Assembly (NCBI GenBank): GCA_937905835.1
Contig: CALCXK010000122.1
Location: forward strand, 1 to 37,551
DNA length: 37,551 nucleotides
Source of the DNA: an uncultured Ilumatobacter sp.
Lineage (GTDB): Bacteria; Actinomycetota; Acidimicrobiia; Acidimicrobiales; Ilumatobacteraceae
Direction of reading: 5' to 3'
In this document: positions 11,253-19,310 of the stretch, in pieces
Position numbering within the stretch: the first letter of the stretch is position 1
Layout of the letters: each line of letters opens with the position of its first letter
The notes under the pieces: generated by a model
Database searches by the model: none
The model's input: the letters and a program-made list of their open reading frames with translations, nothing else
What the model was told of the DNA's origin: nothing
Made by a program: the position numbers and the translations under genes

Positions 11253-12449
11253 TCAGGGATTCTCGTCGGCCACGGTCGGCAGGATCTCATCCCACACCGC
11301 GTCGTCTTCGAAGCCGAGCGCCCACAGCGACACGCCGTTCAACTCATACTCACGTGCCAGGTTCATCCGCAGGCGGACACCGTCGCCATCGACATAGTGG
11401 ACTCGACGGCCCTGGATACACGTGGTCGTTCCGTCGGTGACCTCGAGGTCGTAGTCGAAGGTCCACTCGCCAGTCTCGGGCACGGCGATGGGAGTCGCTC
11501 CGCGTAGAGCGATCAGATCGTCGACCGAGCGCGCCGTGACACTCGTGCGGCCCTGCAATTGCGACGCCGGACACACGCCTGACTCGCCAACCGGCCAGTT
11601 CCGTCCATACGCCGCAAGCCCAAGCACCAGTTTGTCTGGCTGTCCCATTGCCTCGATGGCGCCGTTAATCGAGCGCTCAACGAACTCGAGCGGTGCGATG
11701 GGCCCCGGCTCCACGACCGAAAAATCGTACGCCATAATGCGAATTCGATCGACATGCGGAGCAATCGCGCCATAGTCGTAGACCCAGAAACCACTTGCTG
11801 GCGTCTGGCCAGCGTCGTACACCGGCGGGATACTGACCGTCAGCGTTCGACCATCGGCACGGAGCGCTGCCCCGAGTTCAGTAATGAACGCCACCCAATT
11901 CGGGCGGGTCGCGGCCCAGGTGTCTCGGCCGTCAGCGAAGGCAAACTGTTCGTAGTCGATGTCGATGCCACCGAAGTCGTCGCTTGCCGCGAATTCGACG
12001 ATGGTGTCGACGTGTACCGTGCGGGTCAACGGGTCCGCGAGGAGCGCTGCCATTTCACCGGCGGGGAGCGCGTCCACGATCGACGGCACGACGTTCGCTC
12101 CGGCCTCGTCGGCAATGGACATGAACTGCTCGATGTCTTCGTCGCGTGCGTTCGGGTCGATCTCGATCGTGGAGACGCCGGTCGCGTTGTACCAGAACGG
12201 CGAAATGTCTCGAAGCGACCCGACCCGCCGCTCAAACTCGGGGAGCGAGTCGTCGAGGGCCCAGTAGGGCGCCCAGACGTCGAGCGGAATGTCCGGCTTC
12301 GGTGCAGGAACGGATGCCCGCCGAGTGACGGCAAAAGCCGCACCCCCGAGCAGGACGACCAGCACGGCGGTGAGCGCTACCAACGCCGAAGGGCGACGCA
12401 ATACGACCGCCGGCGTTTCAGCTGCCGTTGGCGTGTCGTCAAGCGTCAT
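11253..12449 (-). CDS. Membrane-anchored GH18 glycosidase (YaaH/SleL-like)
   Basis: The 398-residue product has a cytoplasmic N-terminus, one membrane span (about 22-42) and an extracytoplasmic glycoside hydrolase family 18 barrel. The catalytic strand reads GGIDIDYE (160-167), with E167 as the proton donor; the first Asp of the DGxDxDxE motif is Gly here, while the two Asp before Glu are kept. MAYDF, a further GH18 strand motif, lies near 250. The fold and length resemble the spore-cortex lytic or germination-type GH18 proteins, which cleave peptidoglycan, but chitin-type substrates cannot be excluded. It lies 45 bases downstream of the HAD phosphatase gene on the same strand. Confidence 0.82.
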   Translation of the reverse strand: MTLDDTPTAAETPAVVLRRPSALVALTAVLVVLLGGAAFAVTRRASVPAPKPDIPLDVWAPYWALDDSLPEFERRVGSLRDISPFWYNATGVSTIEIDPNARDEDIEQFMSIADEAGANVVPSIVDALPAGEMAALLADPLTRTVHVDTIVEFAASDDFGGIDIDYEQFAFADGRDTWAATRPNWVAFITELGAALRADGRTLTVSIPPVYDAGQTPASGFWVYDYGAIAPHVDRIRIMAYDFSVVEPGPIAPLEFVERSINGAIEAMGQPDKLVLGLAAYGRNWPVGESGVCPASQLQGRTSVTARSVDDLIALRGATPIAVPETGEWTFDYDLEVTDGTTTCIQGRRVHYVDGDGVRLRMNLAREYELNGVSLWALGFEDDAVWDEILPTVADENP

Positions 12450-12494
12450 TGCAAACAGTCCGAACGATCGAGCGGATCTGCGGTGAGATCGGTG

Positions 12495-13142
12495 TCAGCC
12501 AACGAGGGCGCGCAGATCGTCAACGGTGACGCCGACCAACGTGTCGAGAATCGTAAGGTTCTGAGCAGAATTAAGTTGGACGACATGGGGGATGCCCAGC
12601 GTCGCACACCCGGCAGCCAGAGCTGAGGCAACACCAGTCCGAGAGTCCTCGATCGCGACGCACGCCGCAGGGTCGACGCCGAGGCCCCGAGCCGCCGCTT
12701 CGTACGGTTCGGGGTGCGGCTTGCCATGGGCCACTTCATCGCCGGCGATCGTCAACTCAAACGATCCATCAGGGCATGCAATCAGCACCGCCTGCGCAAA
12801 GCGACGCCACGACATCGTGACGAGGGCGCAGCGCACGCCGGCGATCTTGCACTCGGCGAGGAGTTCCCGTGCGCCGGGTCGCCACGGCAGCTCAGCCTGG
12901 ACGCGTTGGATAACACCATCCATCAGGCGATTGACGAGATCGACCGGCTCCAAATCGACGCCTGCCGCACGCAACACAGCGGCCGAATCGAGCAGATCTG
13001 AACCGATGAGATCCTTCGCCTGATCCTCCGACCAGGTGCCGCCGTGTTCCTCGACGAGCCGCTGCTCGCACTCGATCCAGTAGGGCTCACTGTCGACAAG
13101 CGTCCCGTCCATGTCCCAGAGCACCGCGGCCAATTCCGTCAC
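12495..13142 (-). CDS. HAD superfamily phosphatase, beta-phosphoglucomutase-like
   Basis: The 215-residue product carries all four HAD motifs: motif I DMDGT with nucleophile D10 and D12, motif II LVTMS, motif III Lys in HGKPHP, and motif IV IEDSRTG. The helical cap between motifs I and II (about 20-90) is of the small C1 type found in phosphoglycolate phosphatase and beta-phosphoglucomutase relatives. The substrate cannot be told from sequence. The start codon is GTG at 13140-13142 with no strong ribosome site. It lies downstream of ccr with a palindrome between them, and upstream of the GH18 gene. Confidence 0.85.
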   Translation of the reverse strand: MTELAAVLWDMDGTLVDSEPYWIECEQRLVEEHGGTWSEDQAKDLIGSDLLDSAAVLRAAGVDLEPVDLVNRLMDGVIQRVQAELPWRPGARELLAECKIAGVRCALVTMSWRRFAQAVLIACPDGSFELTIAGDEVAHGKPHPEPYEAAARGLGVDPAACVAIEDSRTGVASALAAGCATLGIPHVVQLNSAQNLTILDTLVGVTVDDLRALVG

Positions 13143-13167
13143 GCCCGAGAGTCTGCCAGCACAATTC

Positions 13168-13217
13168 GTTTGCGTCGAAGCATCAGTGGTCAGCCCAACG
13201 TGAGCTTCGACGCAAAC
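13168..13217. repeat. 50-base palindrome of the same layout between ccr and the HAD gene
   Basis: GTTTGCGTCGAAGC (13168-13181) is perfectly reverse-complementary to 13204-13217, with a 22-base loop. Length, the GTTT/AAAC outer ends and the long loop match the repeats at 57-168, but most arm bases differ in both arms, so the pairing is kept while the sequence is not. It follows the ccr stop codon. No T run follows the stem on either strand, so an intrinsic terminator role is doubtful. Confidence 0.6.
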
Positions 13218-13229
13218 AGAATCTCGGGA

Positions 13230-14576
13230 TCAGTTTCTGAAGACGGTGATCTTGTCTTCGCCGATGACCGCGCGGCGCTCGGGATCGTCGATGCCCAGAC
13301 CTTCGCCGGGAGCGAGGCACAAGATGCCGAGTTTGCCTTCGGCCTCGTTGTGATGGACAGCAAGTGACGCTTCGCCGACGCCGTCGAGTGTGTACGTGTC
13401 GGTGAGGAGCGGCTGGATCTTGCCGTCGCAGAGCAGTTTGTTGGCCGCCCACGACTCGGCGTAGTTCGCGAAGTGTGAGGAGAGGAGCTTCTTGAGCTTC
13501 ATCCAGAAGTGCCGGTTGTCGAACTCGACCATGTAGCCCGAGGTGGCGGCACAGGTGACAATGGTTCCGCCGCGCTTGGCGGCAAAGACCGAGGCGCCCA
13601 TTGTGGACCGCCCCGGGTGCTCGAACACGATGTCGACGTCTTCGCCGTTGTTCAACCCGCGGATGTCTTTGCCGAAACGGCGCCATTCCGACTCATCCTG
13701 GGTGTGCTCGTCAGACCAAAACTGATAGTTGGCGGCTCGGCGGTCGATGACTGCCTCGCAACCCATTCGGTTGAGGATCTCGGCACGCTCGGGAGTCGAC
13801 ACGACACCGATCGGTGTACCGCCGCCATTGAGAACGTACTGCACGGCGTAACCGCCAATTCCGCCCGTGGCGCCCCAGATGAGGACGCTGTCGCCTTGCT
13901 TCATCCGTGCGCCGTTGTCGCTGACCAGCATCCGGTACGACGTGGCGCTACAGAGCCCGTTGACTGCGGATTCTTCCCACGACAGGTGGGTCGGCTTCGG
14001 CATGAGTTGGTTGGCTTTGACCACCGAGAGATCAGCGAGTGCACCGAAGTTGGTCTCGAAGCCCCAGATCTTTTGGTTCGATGCAAGCATCGAATCGTTG
14101 TGGGCCGACGGATCTTGGTCGTCGACGTAGTTGCACTGCACGGTGACCTTGTCGCCAGGCTTCCAGTTGCGGACGGCCGAGCCGATGCGCAGCACGACGC
14201 CTGACGCGTCGGAGCCGACGATGTGTTCATCGCGCTGGTGGCGCTTGGCCCATTCGGATTCGCGAGCGAGGCGGTCGAGGAAGCCGAAGGTGGGCATCGG
14301 CTCGAAAATCGACGTCCATACGGTGTTGAAGTTGATGCTCGATGCCATCACGGCGATGTAGACCTCATCCGGAGCAAGCTCGGGCGTCCGCACCTCGTCG
14401 ACGTGCAGCGACTTGCGGGGGTCCTTGTCCCAGGAGTCGACCCCTTCGAACATGTCAGCTTCGTCGCGCTTGACGAAACATGCTCGGTAGCTCTCCGGGA
14501 TCGGGATATTGGCGATGTCGTCGCCGCTGGCACCGGACTGAATTGCGTCGAGAAACTGATCCATGCGGGACGACAT
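13230..14576 (-). CDS. ccr: Crotonyl-CoA carboxylase/reductase
   Basis: Ccr performs the NADPH-dependent reductive carboxylation of crotonyl-CoA to ethylmalonyl-CoA, the key step of the ethylmalonyl-CoA pathway, and can supply extender units. The 448-residue product is family length. It is a medium-chain dehydrogenase/reductase with a nucleotide loop WGATGGIGG (234-242). The four CO2-binding residues described for the Kitasatospora setae enzyme (N81, F170, E171, H365) fall on N84, F173, E174 and H368 here, in SINFN, WGFET and SSHFAN, which favours carboxylase rather than plain reductase activity. The ATG at 14576 is chosen; the open frame upstream runs into the divergent promoter region. The thiolase gene diverges from it. 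Confidence 0.95.
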   Translation of the reverse strand: MSSRMDQFLDAIQSGASGDDIANIPIPESYRACFVKRDEADMFEGVDSWDKDPRKSLHVDEVRTPELAPDEVYIAVMASSINFNTVWTSIFEPMPTFGFLDRLARESEWAKRHQRDEHIVGSDASGVVLRIGSAVRNWKPGDKVTVQCNYVDDQDPSAHNDSMLASNQKIWGFETNFGALADLSVVKANQLMPKPTHLSWEESAVNGLCSATSYRMLVSDNGARMKQGDSVLIWGATGGIGGYAVQYVLNGGGTPIGVVSTPERAEILNRMGCEAVIDRRAANYQFWSDEHTQDESEWRRFGKDIRGLNNGEDVDIVFEHPGRSTMGASVFAAKRGGTIVTCAATSGYMVEFDNRHFWMKLKKLLSSHFANYAESWAANKLLCDGKIQPLLTDTYTLDGVGEASLAVHHNEAEGKLGILCLAPGEGLGIDDPERRAVIGEDKITVFRN

Positions 14577-14672
14577 TACCGATCGGTAACCCCCCGCTCC
14601 AAGGCGTGCCCCGATCCTCTTGTCCGCGTGAAATGCTTGCCCCCTTACTTCGCAAACAAACAGCGACAGCCC

Positions 14673-14698
14673 GGGCTGGTGTTCGGGCTGGTGTTCGG
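14673..14698. repeat. 12-base tandem duplication in the ccr/thiolase divergent region
   Basis: GGGCTGGTGTTC occurs twice head to tail (14673-14684 and 14685-14696), followed by GG. It lies 40 bases before the thiolase start, in the 161-base region shared by the two divergent genes. It could be a pair of regulator half-sites or a simple slippage product; nothing in the sequence separates the two. Confidence 0.55.
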
Positions 14699-14737
14699 TT
14701 TTGTTCTCCTCACGAAGTGCGCGCCTATCCTTCACGC

Positions 14738-15925
14738 ATGGCTGCAAACAACTCCGTCATTGTCGCTGGTGCACGCACCCCGATCGGGAAGATGAGCGGC
14801 GCGTTGGCGTCGTTCTCGGCTGCGGACCTCGGTGGTTTCGCGATCAGCGCAGCGCTCGAACGCTCCGGCGTCGCCCCCGAAGAGGTCGACTACGTGATCA
14901 TGGGCCAGGTGCTCATGGCTGGCCAGGGCCAAGTACCCGCCCGTCAGGCTGCGTCGAAGGCCGGTATCCCGATGAGCGTCCCGTCGGTCAACATCAACAA
15001 GGTTTGCCTCTCGGGCCTCAACTCGATGTACCTCGCCAACCAAATGATCGCCACTGGCGAAGCTGACATCGTCGTTGCCGGCGGCATGGAGTCGATGAGC
15101 AACGCCCCCTACCTCGCCGACGGGGCTCGCAGCGGCTTCCGCTACGGCAACACCGAACTGCGTGATGCAATCATCGCCGACGGCCTCTGGTGTGCCTTCG
15201 ACGCCTGCCTCATGGGTCTCGGCACTGATCGCTATACGGGCGACAGCATCACCCGCAAGCAGCAAGACGAGTTCGCTGCCCGCTCCAACGAGCTCGCGGC
15301 CGAAGCCATCAAGGCCGGCCGCCTCGCCGACGAGATCGTTCCGGTCTGGGTCCCGCAGCGCAAGGGCGACCCGATCCTCGTCGAGCACGACGAAGGTGTG
15401 CGGCCCGGCACCACCGTCGAGAGCCTCGCCGCGATGCGCCCGGCATTCGACAAGGACGGCACAATCACCGCCGCCAACGCATCGCAGCTTTCCGATGGTG
15501 GCAGCGCCATGGTGCTGATGAGCAAGGCTGAGGCCGAGCGCCGCGGCGTGAATCCGCTCGGCGAATTCGTGTCGTACGGCATGGTCGCCGGCCCGGACAG
15601 CGCCTCACTCCTGCATCAGCCCAGCCGAGCCGCGATGCTCGCCGCCCAGAAGGCCGGCATCGCCATTGCCGATCTCGACCTTTTCGAGCTGAACGAGGCG
15701 TTCGCCGCTGTTGGGATCGCATCGACAGCAGAACTCGGGATCGACCCCAACAAAGTCAACGTCAACGGCGGAGCAATCGCTCTCGGCCACCCGATCGGCA
15801 TGAGCGGTAACCGCTTGGCACTCACACTGCTCCACGAGCTCAGGCGTCGTGGCGGCGGTGTTGGCGTTGCCTCGCTGTGCGGCGGCGGCGGCCAGGGCGA
15901 CGCCGCCATTCTGCGTACCCTCTAA
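14738..15925 (+). CDS. Acetyl-CoA C-acetyltransferase (thiolase)
   Basis: The 395-residue product is a full-length biosynthetic-type thiolase that condenses two acetyl-CoA to acetoacetyl-CoA. The catalytic residues are in place: C90 in NKVCLSG, H351 in GHPIGMSG and C381 in SLCGGGGQG; the NEAFA motif is also present. The ATG at 14738 gives the standard N-terminus (SVIVAGARTPIG); the frame is open back to 14480, but that stretch overlaps ccr on the other strand. With the divergent ccr it forms a pair from the front end of the ethylmalonyl-CoA or polyhydroxybutyrate route. The acetoacetyl-CoA reductase and crotonase needed between them are not in this window. Confidence 0.93.
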   Translation: MAANNSVIVAGARTPIGKMSGALASFSAADLGGFAISAALERSGVAPEEVDYVIMGQVLMAGQGQVPARQAASKAGIPMSVPSVNINKVCLSGLNSMYLANQMIATGEADIVVAGGMESMSNAPYLADGARSGFRYGNTELRDAIIADGLWCAFDACLMGLGTDRYTGDSITRKQQDEFAARSNELAAEAIKAGRLADEIVPVWVPQRKGDPILVEHDEGVRPGTTVESLAAMRPAFDKDGTITAANASQLSDGGSAMVLMSKAEAERRGVNPLGEFVSYGMVAGPDSASLLHQPSRAAMLAAQKAGIAIADLDLFELNEAFAAVGIASTAELGIDPNKVNVNGGAIALGHPIGMSGNRLALTLLHELRRRGGGVGVASLCGGGGQGDAAILRTL

Positions 15926-16034
15926 TATCAGGCGGGCGAGCGACAGTGCCGACGAGCCGGCCAGCCTCTGACTCTCGGTGCTGGTGCTTTCGTTTTTGAC
16001 CAGGTATCGCTCAGCCCGAGCAACAGCCCGCCGA

Positions 16035-16643
16035 TCAGTCGACGACGCGTCGGCCTTCGAGAGCTCGACCGAGCGTCAACTCATCGGCATACTCCAAGTC
16101 ACCACCAACCGGGAGGCCGCTGGCGATCCGTGTGACCGTGATACCGAGCGGCTTCAGCAGCCGACCGAGGTACATGGCGGTGACCTCGCCTTCAGTGTTC
16201 GGGTTCGTGCACAGGATCACCTCGGTGATCCCTTCAGGGTCAAGCCGAGTCAGCAGTTCGCGAATCTTCAACTGCTCCGGCCCGATGCCCTCCAACGGCG
16301 ACATGGCGCCGAGCAGCACGTGGTAGCGACCGCGGAACTCGCCGGTTTTCTCGACCGCGACGATGTCGCGCGACTCTTCGACGACACAGAGAACGTGGGG
16401 GTCTCGGCCGTCGTCCTTGCAGATCGGGCAAAGCGTGTCGTCAGCGACGTTGAAACACCGCTCGCAGAAGCGGACACGCGCTTTGGCGTCGGTGATCGCG
16501 TGCGTCAACCTCGCGACATCGTCCTCAGGAACCTTGAGGAGATGGAACGCGATTCGTTGAGCCGACTTTGGGCCAATGCCGGGAAGGCGTCCGAACTCGT
16601 CGATCAGCGCTTGGACCGGAGCGGTGTAGGTGGTGTTGCTCAT
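16035..16643 (-). CDS. recR: Recombination mediator RecR
   Basis: RecR works with RecF and RecO to load RecA at single-strand gaps. The 202-residue product is standard length and has, in order, the helix-hairpin-helix (LPGIGPKSAQRIAFHLL), the four-Cys zinc motif (CERCFN and CPIC), the Toprim core (VVEESRD) and the C-terminal Walker-B-like segment. It starts three bases after the dnaX stop codon, so the two are surely co-transcribed. The usual ybaB/ebfC gene between dnaX and recR is absent. Convergent with the thiolase gene, with 109 bases between the stops. Confidence 0.97.
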   Translation of the reverse strand: MSNTTYTAPVQALIDEFGRLPGIGPKSAQRIAFHLLKVPEDDVARLTHAITDAKARVRFCERCFNVADDTLCPICKDDGRDPHVLCVVEESRDIVAVEKTGEFRGRYHVLLGAMSPLEGIGPEQLKIRELLTRLDPEGITEVILCTNPNTEGEVTAMYLGRLLKPLGITVTRIASGLPVGGDLEYADELTLGRALEGRRVVD

Positions 16644-16646
16644 GAG

Positions 16647-18698
16647 TCAGTACGTATCGTCGACGAGTTCGGAGCCGGGGAATGCTTCGGCCAACCGGTC
16701 GATCGGCGTCTTGACTGTTTCGGGCGGCGCATCGATCAGGTCGTGCACATCGATCTCGTCGTCGGCCGGCAACGATTCGAGGGCAGCGACCGACGGTTGG
16801 GAATTGATGTCGTCTTCCGGGAACGGCGGCACGCCAGCTTCGGCCAGTCGACGTTCGGCAGCCTTGCGAGGGGACTCGGTCGGCGGCAACGACCCATCCG
16901 TAGCACCGTCAGTCGAGTCAGGTGCCTCACCGGCCGACTCACTCGATGCAACCGGACCGGAAGCTTGCTGCTGGGTAGACGACGATGCTTGGGCGGGCGC
17001 TCCACCGGGAACCGGTTCAGACGATCCGCCATTGTCTCCGCCCCTGAGGACGAGCTCGAGTGTGACAGGTGCGCCTGCAGCAGCAGTCAGCGCCTGTACG
17101 ACAGCATCCCGGTGTTGTTCACACTTCTCGCGATGTACCGGGTTCGGCAGGGACAGCGTGAGCTGGCTGGAGGTGTTCGCAACATAGACTGCCGGGGAGA
17201 ACACCGCACGAGCCATGCCGCGCAGGCCCGGCTTGACATCGTCGTCCCACAGCGCCCGATACATGACGCCGCCTGCAGGGGCTGCCGAGGCGGGCCCGGG
17301 GATCGGCTCGATTGGAGTCGAAGTAGACGTTGGAGTCGGAGCGGACCCTAACGGCTCCGGAATTGGCGTTGCCGGAGAGCGAGCGGGCTCCGGTTCAACA
17401 TGCTGGACCGCGGGAGCCGGTTGGGCGTGTTCAGACGCCGGAGCGGGCTCAGCCGGAGTCGGTTCAGAAGTCGGAACGGCCGAACGGCGGGCGCGACCGC
17501 CGAGCTGGGCGCGGCCGGTTTTCGGGTCGGTCGGCAACGCGGCATCAGCAACCGCGCGCGGTGCTGCAGCCGCGGGGATGCCCGCAGCAATCTGCTTCTC
17601 CAGCTTCGCGACGCGTGCCGTCAACGCTCCAAGCGCGGCGCCAGCATCTCCGGCCGCAGCGGTGTCTGAGGTGAGTTTGACCATGGCGACGTCCAGCAGG
17701 ACTCGTGGGTCGGGTGCGTGACGCATCTCGGTCAGCGCTTCACCGAGCTGCTCGATCCCGCGCACAAGTCCGGCAGCGCCAAGTCGCTGGGCCTGGTCAG
17801 ACAACGCGGAAACGTGCAGAGACGGCAACTGGACAAGATCCGGCGCCATCATCGAGAGGAACCCGTTGCGGAGGTAGCCGATCAGTTCTTCGGCCAGCGT
17901 CCGCGGGTCGCGTCCAAGACTGATGGCTCCAGCCGCCATCGTCAGTGCCCTGCTGGCATCGCGCTCGATCATTGATTCGACGAACTCGCCAAGGGGCACG
18001 ATCTCGCCACCTTCACCACCGGCATTCGCGACCAATTCGAGCGCGGACAGCGTGTCGCGCGCCGAGCCGCCACCCTGAGCGAGGACCTGTTCGATCGCAG
18101 CGTCGGAGACGACTAGGCCGGCGTCATTTGCGACCCAACGCACGTGTTCCTGCAACGTGTCTGCTGGCAGGAGGTGGAACTGCAAGTGCTGCGTGCGGCT
18201 CCGAACGGTGTCGGACATCTTCTGCGGGTCGGTGGTTGCCAAGACGAACACCACGTGCGGCGGCGGCTCTTCGAGCGTCTTCAGTAATGCTGCTTCGGCT
18301 GGCTTGGTGAGCATGTGGGCTTCGTCAAGGATGTACACCTTGTGGCGACCGGGCGTTCCGAGCGACGCCTTATCGATGAGGTCGCGCATGGCATCGACGC
18401 CGTTGTTGCTGGCCGCGTCGAGTTCGTGCACGTCGTAGCTCGTGCCGCGTTCGACCGACAGGCACGACTCGCACTCACAGCACGGCTCGCCCTCTTGGAC
18501 GTTGGTGCAGTTGAGAACCTTGGCCAAAATGCGCGCCGAGGTCGTCTTGCCTGTTCCGCGTGGACCGGAGAATAGATACGCCTGACCAGCACGCCCCTCA
18601 GCGACCGAATTGCGAAGCGCCTTGACGACGTGGTCCTGACCCCTGACTTCGCTGAAGCGACGGGGCCGATATCGGCGGTACAGCGACTGAGTGGCCAT
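16647..18698 (-). CDS. dnaX: DNA polymerase III subunit gamma/tau
   Basis: DnaX is the clamp-loader ATPase. The 683-residue product starts at the ATG of SLYRRYRPRRF (18698); a longer open frame to 18734 is unlikely. It shows Walker A GPRGTGKT (45-52), the zinc-binding cysteines C64, C73, C76 and C79, DEAH (about 125) and sensor-1 region TTDPQKM, then the collar domain. Residues from about 400 to 500 are a long Pro/Ala/Glu/Thr-rich linker, and a folded domain with an acidic tail follows. No A-rich slippery site for a programmed frameshift is visible, so one full-length tau-like product is expected. It is divergent from the lipoprotein gene at 18759. Confidence 0.95.
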   Translation of the reverse strand: MATQSLYRRYRPRRFSEVRGQDHVVKALRNSVAEGRAGQAYLFSGPRGTGKTTSARILAKVLNCTNVQEGEPCCECESCLSVERGTSYDVHELDAASNNGVDAMRDLIDKASLGTPGRHKVYILDEAHMLTKPAEAALLKTLEEPPPHVVFVLATTDPQKMSDTVRSRTQHLQFHLLPADTLQEHVRWVANDAGLVVSDAAIEQVLAQGGGSARDTLSALELVANAGGEGGEIVPLGEFVESMIERDASRALTMAAGAISLGRDPRTLAEELIGYLRNGFLSMMAPDLVQLPSLHVSALSDQAQRLGAAGLVRGIEQLGEALTEMRHAPDPRVLLDVAMVKLTSDTAAAGDAGAALGALTARVAKLEKQIAAGIPAAAAPRAVADAALPTDPKTGRAQLGGRARRSAVPTSEPTPAEPAPASEHAQPAPAVQHVEPEPARSPATPIPEPLGSAPTPTSTSTPIEPIPGPASAAPAGGVMYRALWDDDVKPGLRGMARAVFSPAVYVANTSSQLTLSLPNPVHREKCEQHRDAVVQALTAAAGAPVTLELVLRGGDNGGSSEPVPGGAPAQASSSTQQQASGPVASSESAGEAPDSTDGATDGSLPPTESPRKAAERRLAEAGVPPFPEDDINSQPSVAALESLPADDEIDVHDLIDAPPETVKTPIDRLAEAFPGSELVDDTY

Positions 18699-18758
18699 TG
18701 CGATCACGATAGAGGGTCTGCGCACCTCCGCCATCGTGCGCGCCGTATGGTTCGGGTG

Positions 18759-19241
18759 ATGTCGACTCCGTCCGCGGTCCGGGGCTCCCGCCCACGCCTC
18801 ACATTCTGGTTTGCAGTCGCGGTGGTCGCGGCCTCCGCCACAGCATGTGCAACCGAATCAGCCGTGCCGGTTGACCCGGCGGCATACCGCTCCGAACTCG
18901 GCGCCATTTGCGAGCAGACCAAGCAGCAGCAAGCCGCACTTACCGACCCGGTCGATGCGGCGACAACGGTTGCGTTTGCCCAGCAGGTGACCGTAATTCT
19001 GACCACTGAGGCGAACGCCGTACGGGCGCTGCAGGTTCCAGCCGATCTCGACAACGATCACCGGGCCTTCATCCAGAACACCGACGATCAGGCTCGGCAG
19101 TGGACCACGTTGGGCTCGACATCGGTCGATGACCCAGCTGCATTCGGTGGTGTCCAGACGGCGATCTTGCAGCTCACTCTCGGTCGCGACGACCTCGCTG
19201 TGGCGATGAGCGTCGATGCGTGTCGAGCCGCCGCATTGTGA
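18759..19241 (+). CDS. Small putative lipoprotein of unknown function
   Basis: The 160-residue product begins with a basic, then hydrophobic segment (about 14-29) ending in an ATAC lipobox-like site with Cys near residue 30, so it is probably an exported lipoprotein. The rest is mostly helical and acidic, with a pattern (EQTKQQQAALTDP, ALQVPADLDNDHRAFI) seen in many small actinobacterial lipoproteins that lack an assigned function. Starts at 18747 or 18756 are also possible, in the same frame. It lies 69 bases before the CopC/CopD-like gene on the same strand and may share its transcript. Confidence 0.6.
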   Translation: MSTPSAVRGSRPRLTFWFAVAVVAASATACATESAVPVDPAAYRSELGAICEQTKQQQAALTDPVDAATTVAFAQQVTVILTTEANAVRALQVPADLDNDHRAFIQNTDDQARQWTTLGSTSVDDPAAFGGVQTAILQLTLGRDDLAVAMSVDACRAAAL

Positions 19242-19310
19242 TGCCGGCAACGCGTCGCCTCAGCGAGGCTCACCCGGTTGGCGGTGAGGCCACAGTAGCC
19301 TCGGCACACT

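Noticed and set aside
16647..18698. Programmed frameshift producing a short gamma form of DnaX.
   Set aside because: No A-rich slippery heptamer or following hairpin is visible in this GC-rich gene.
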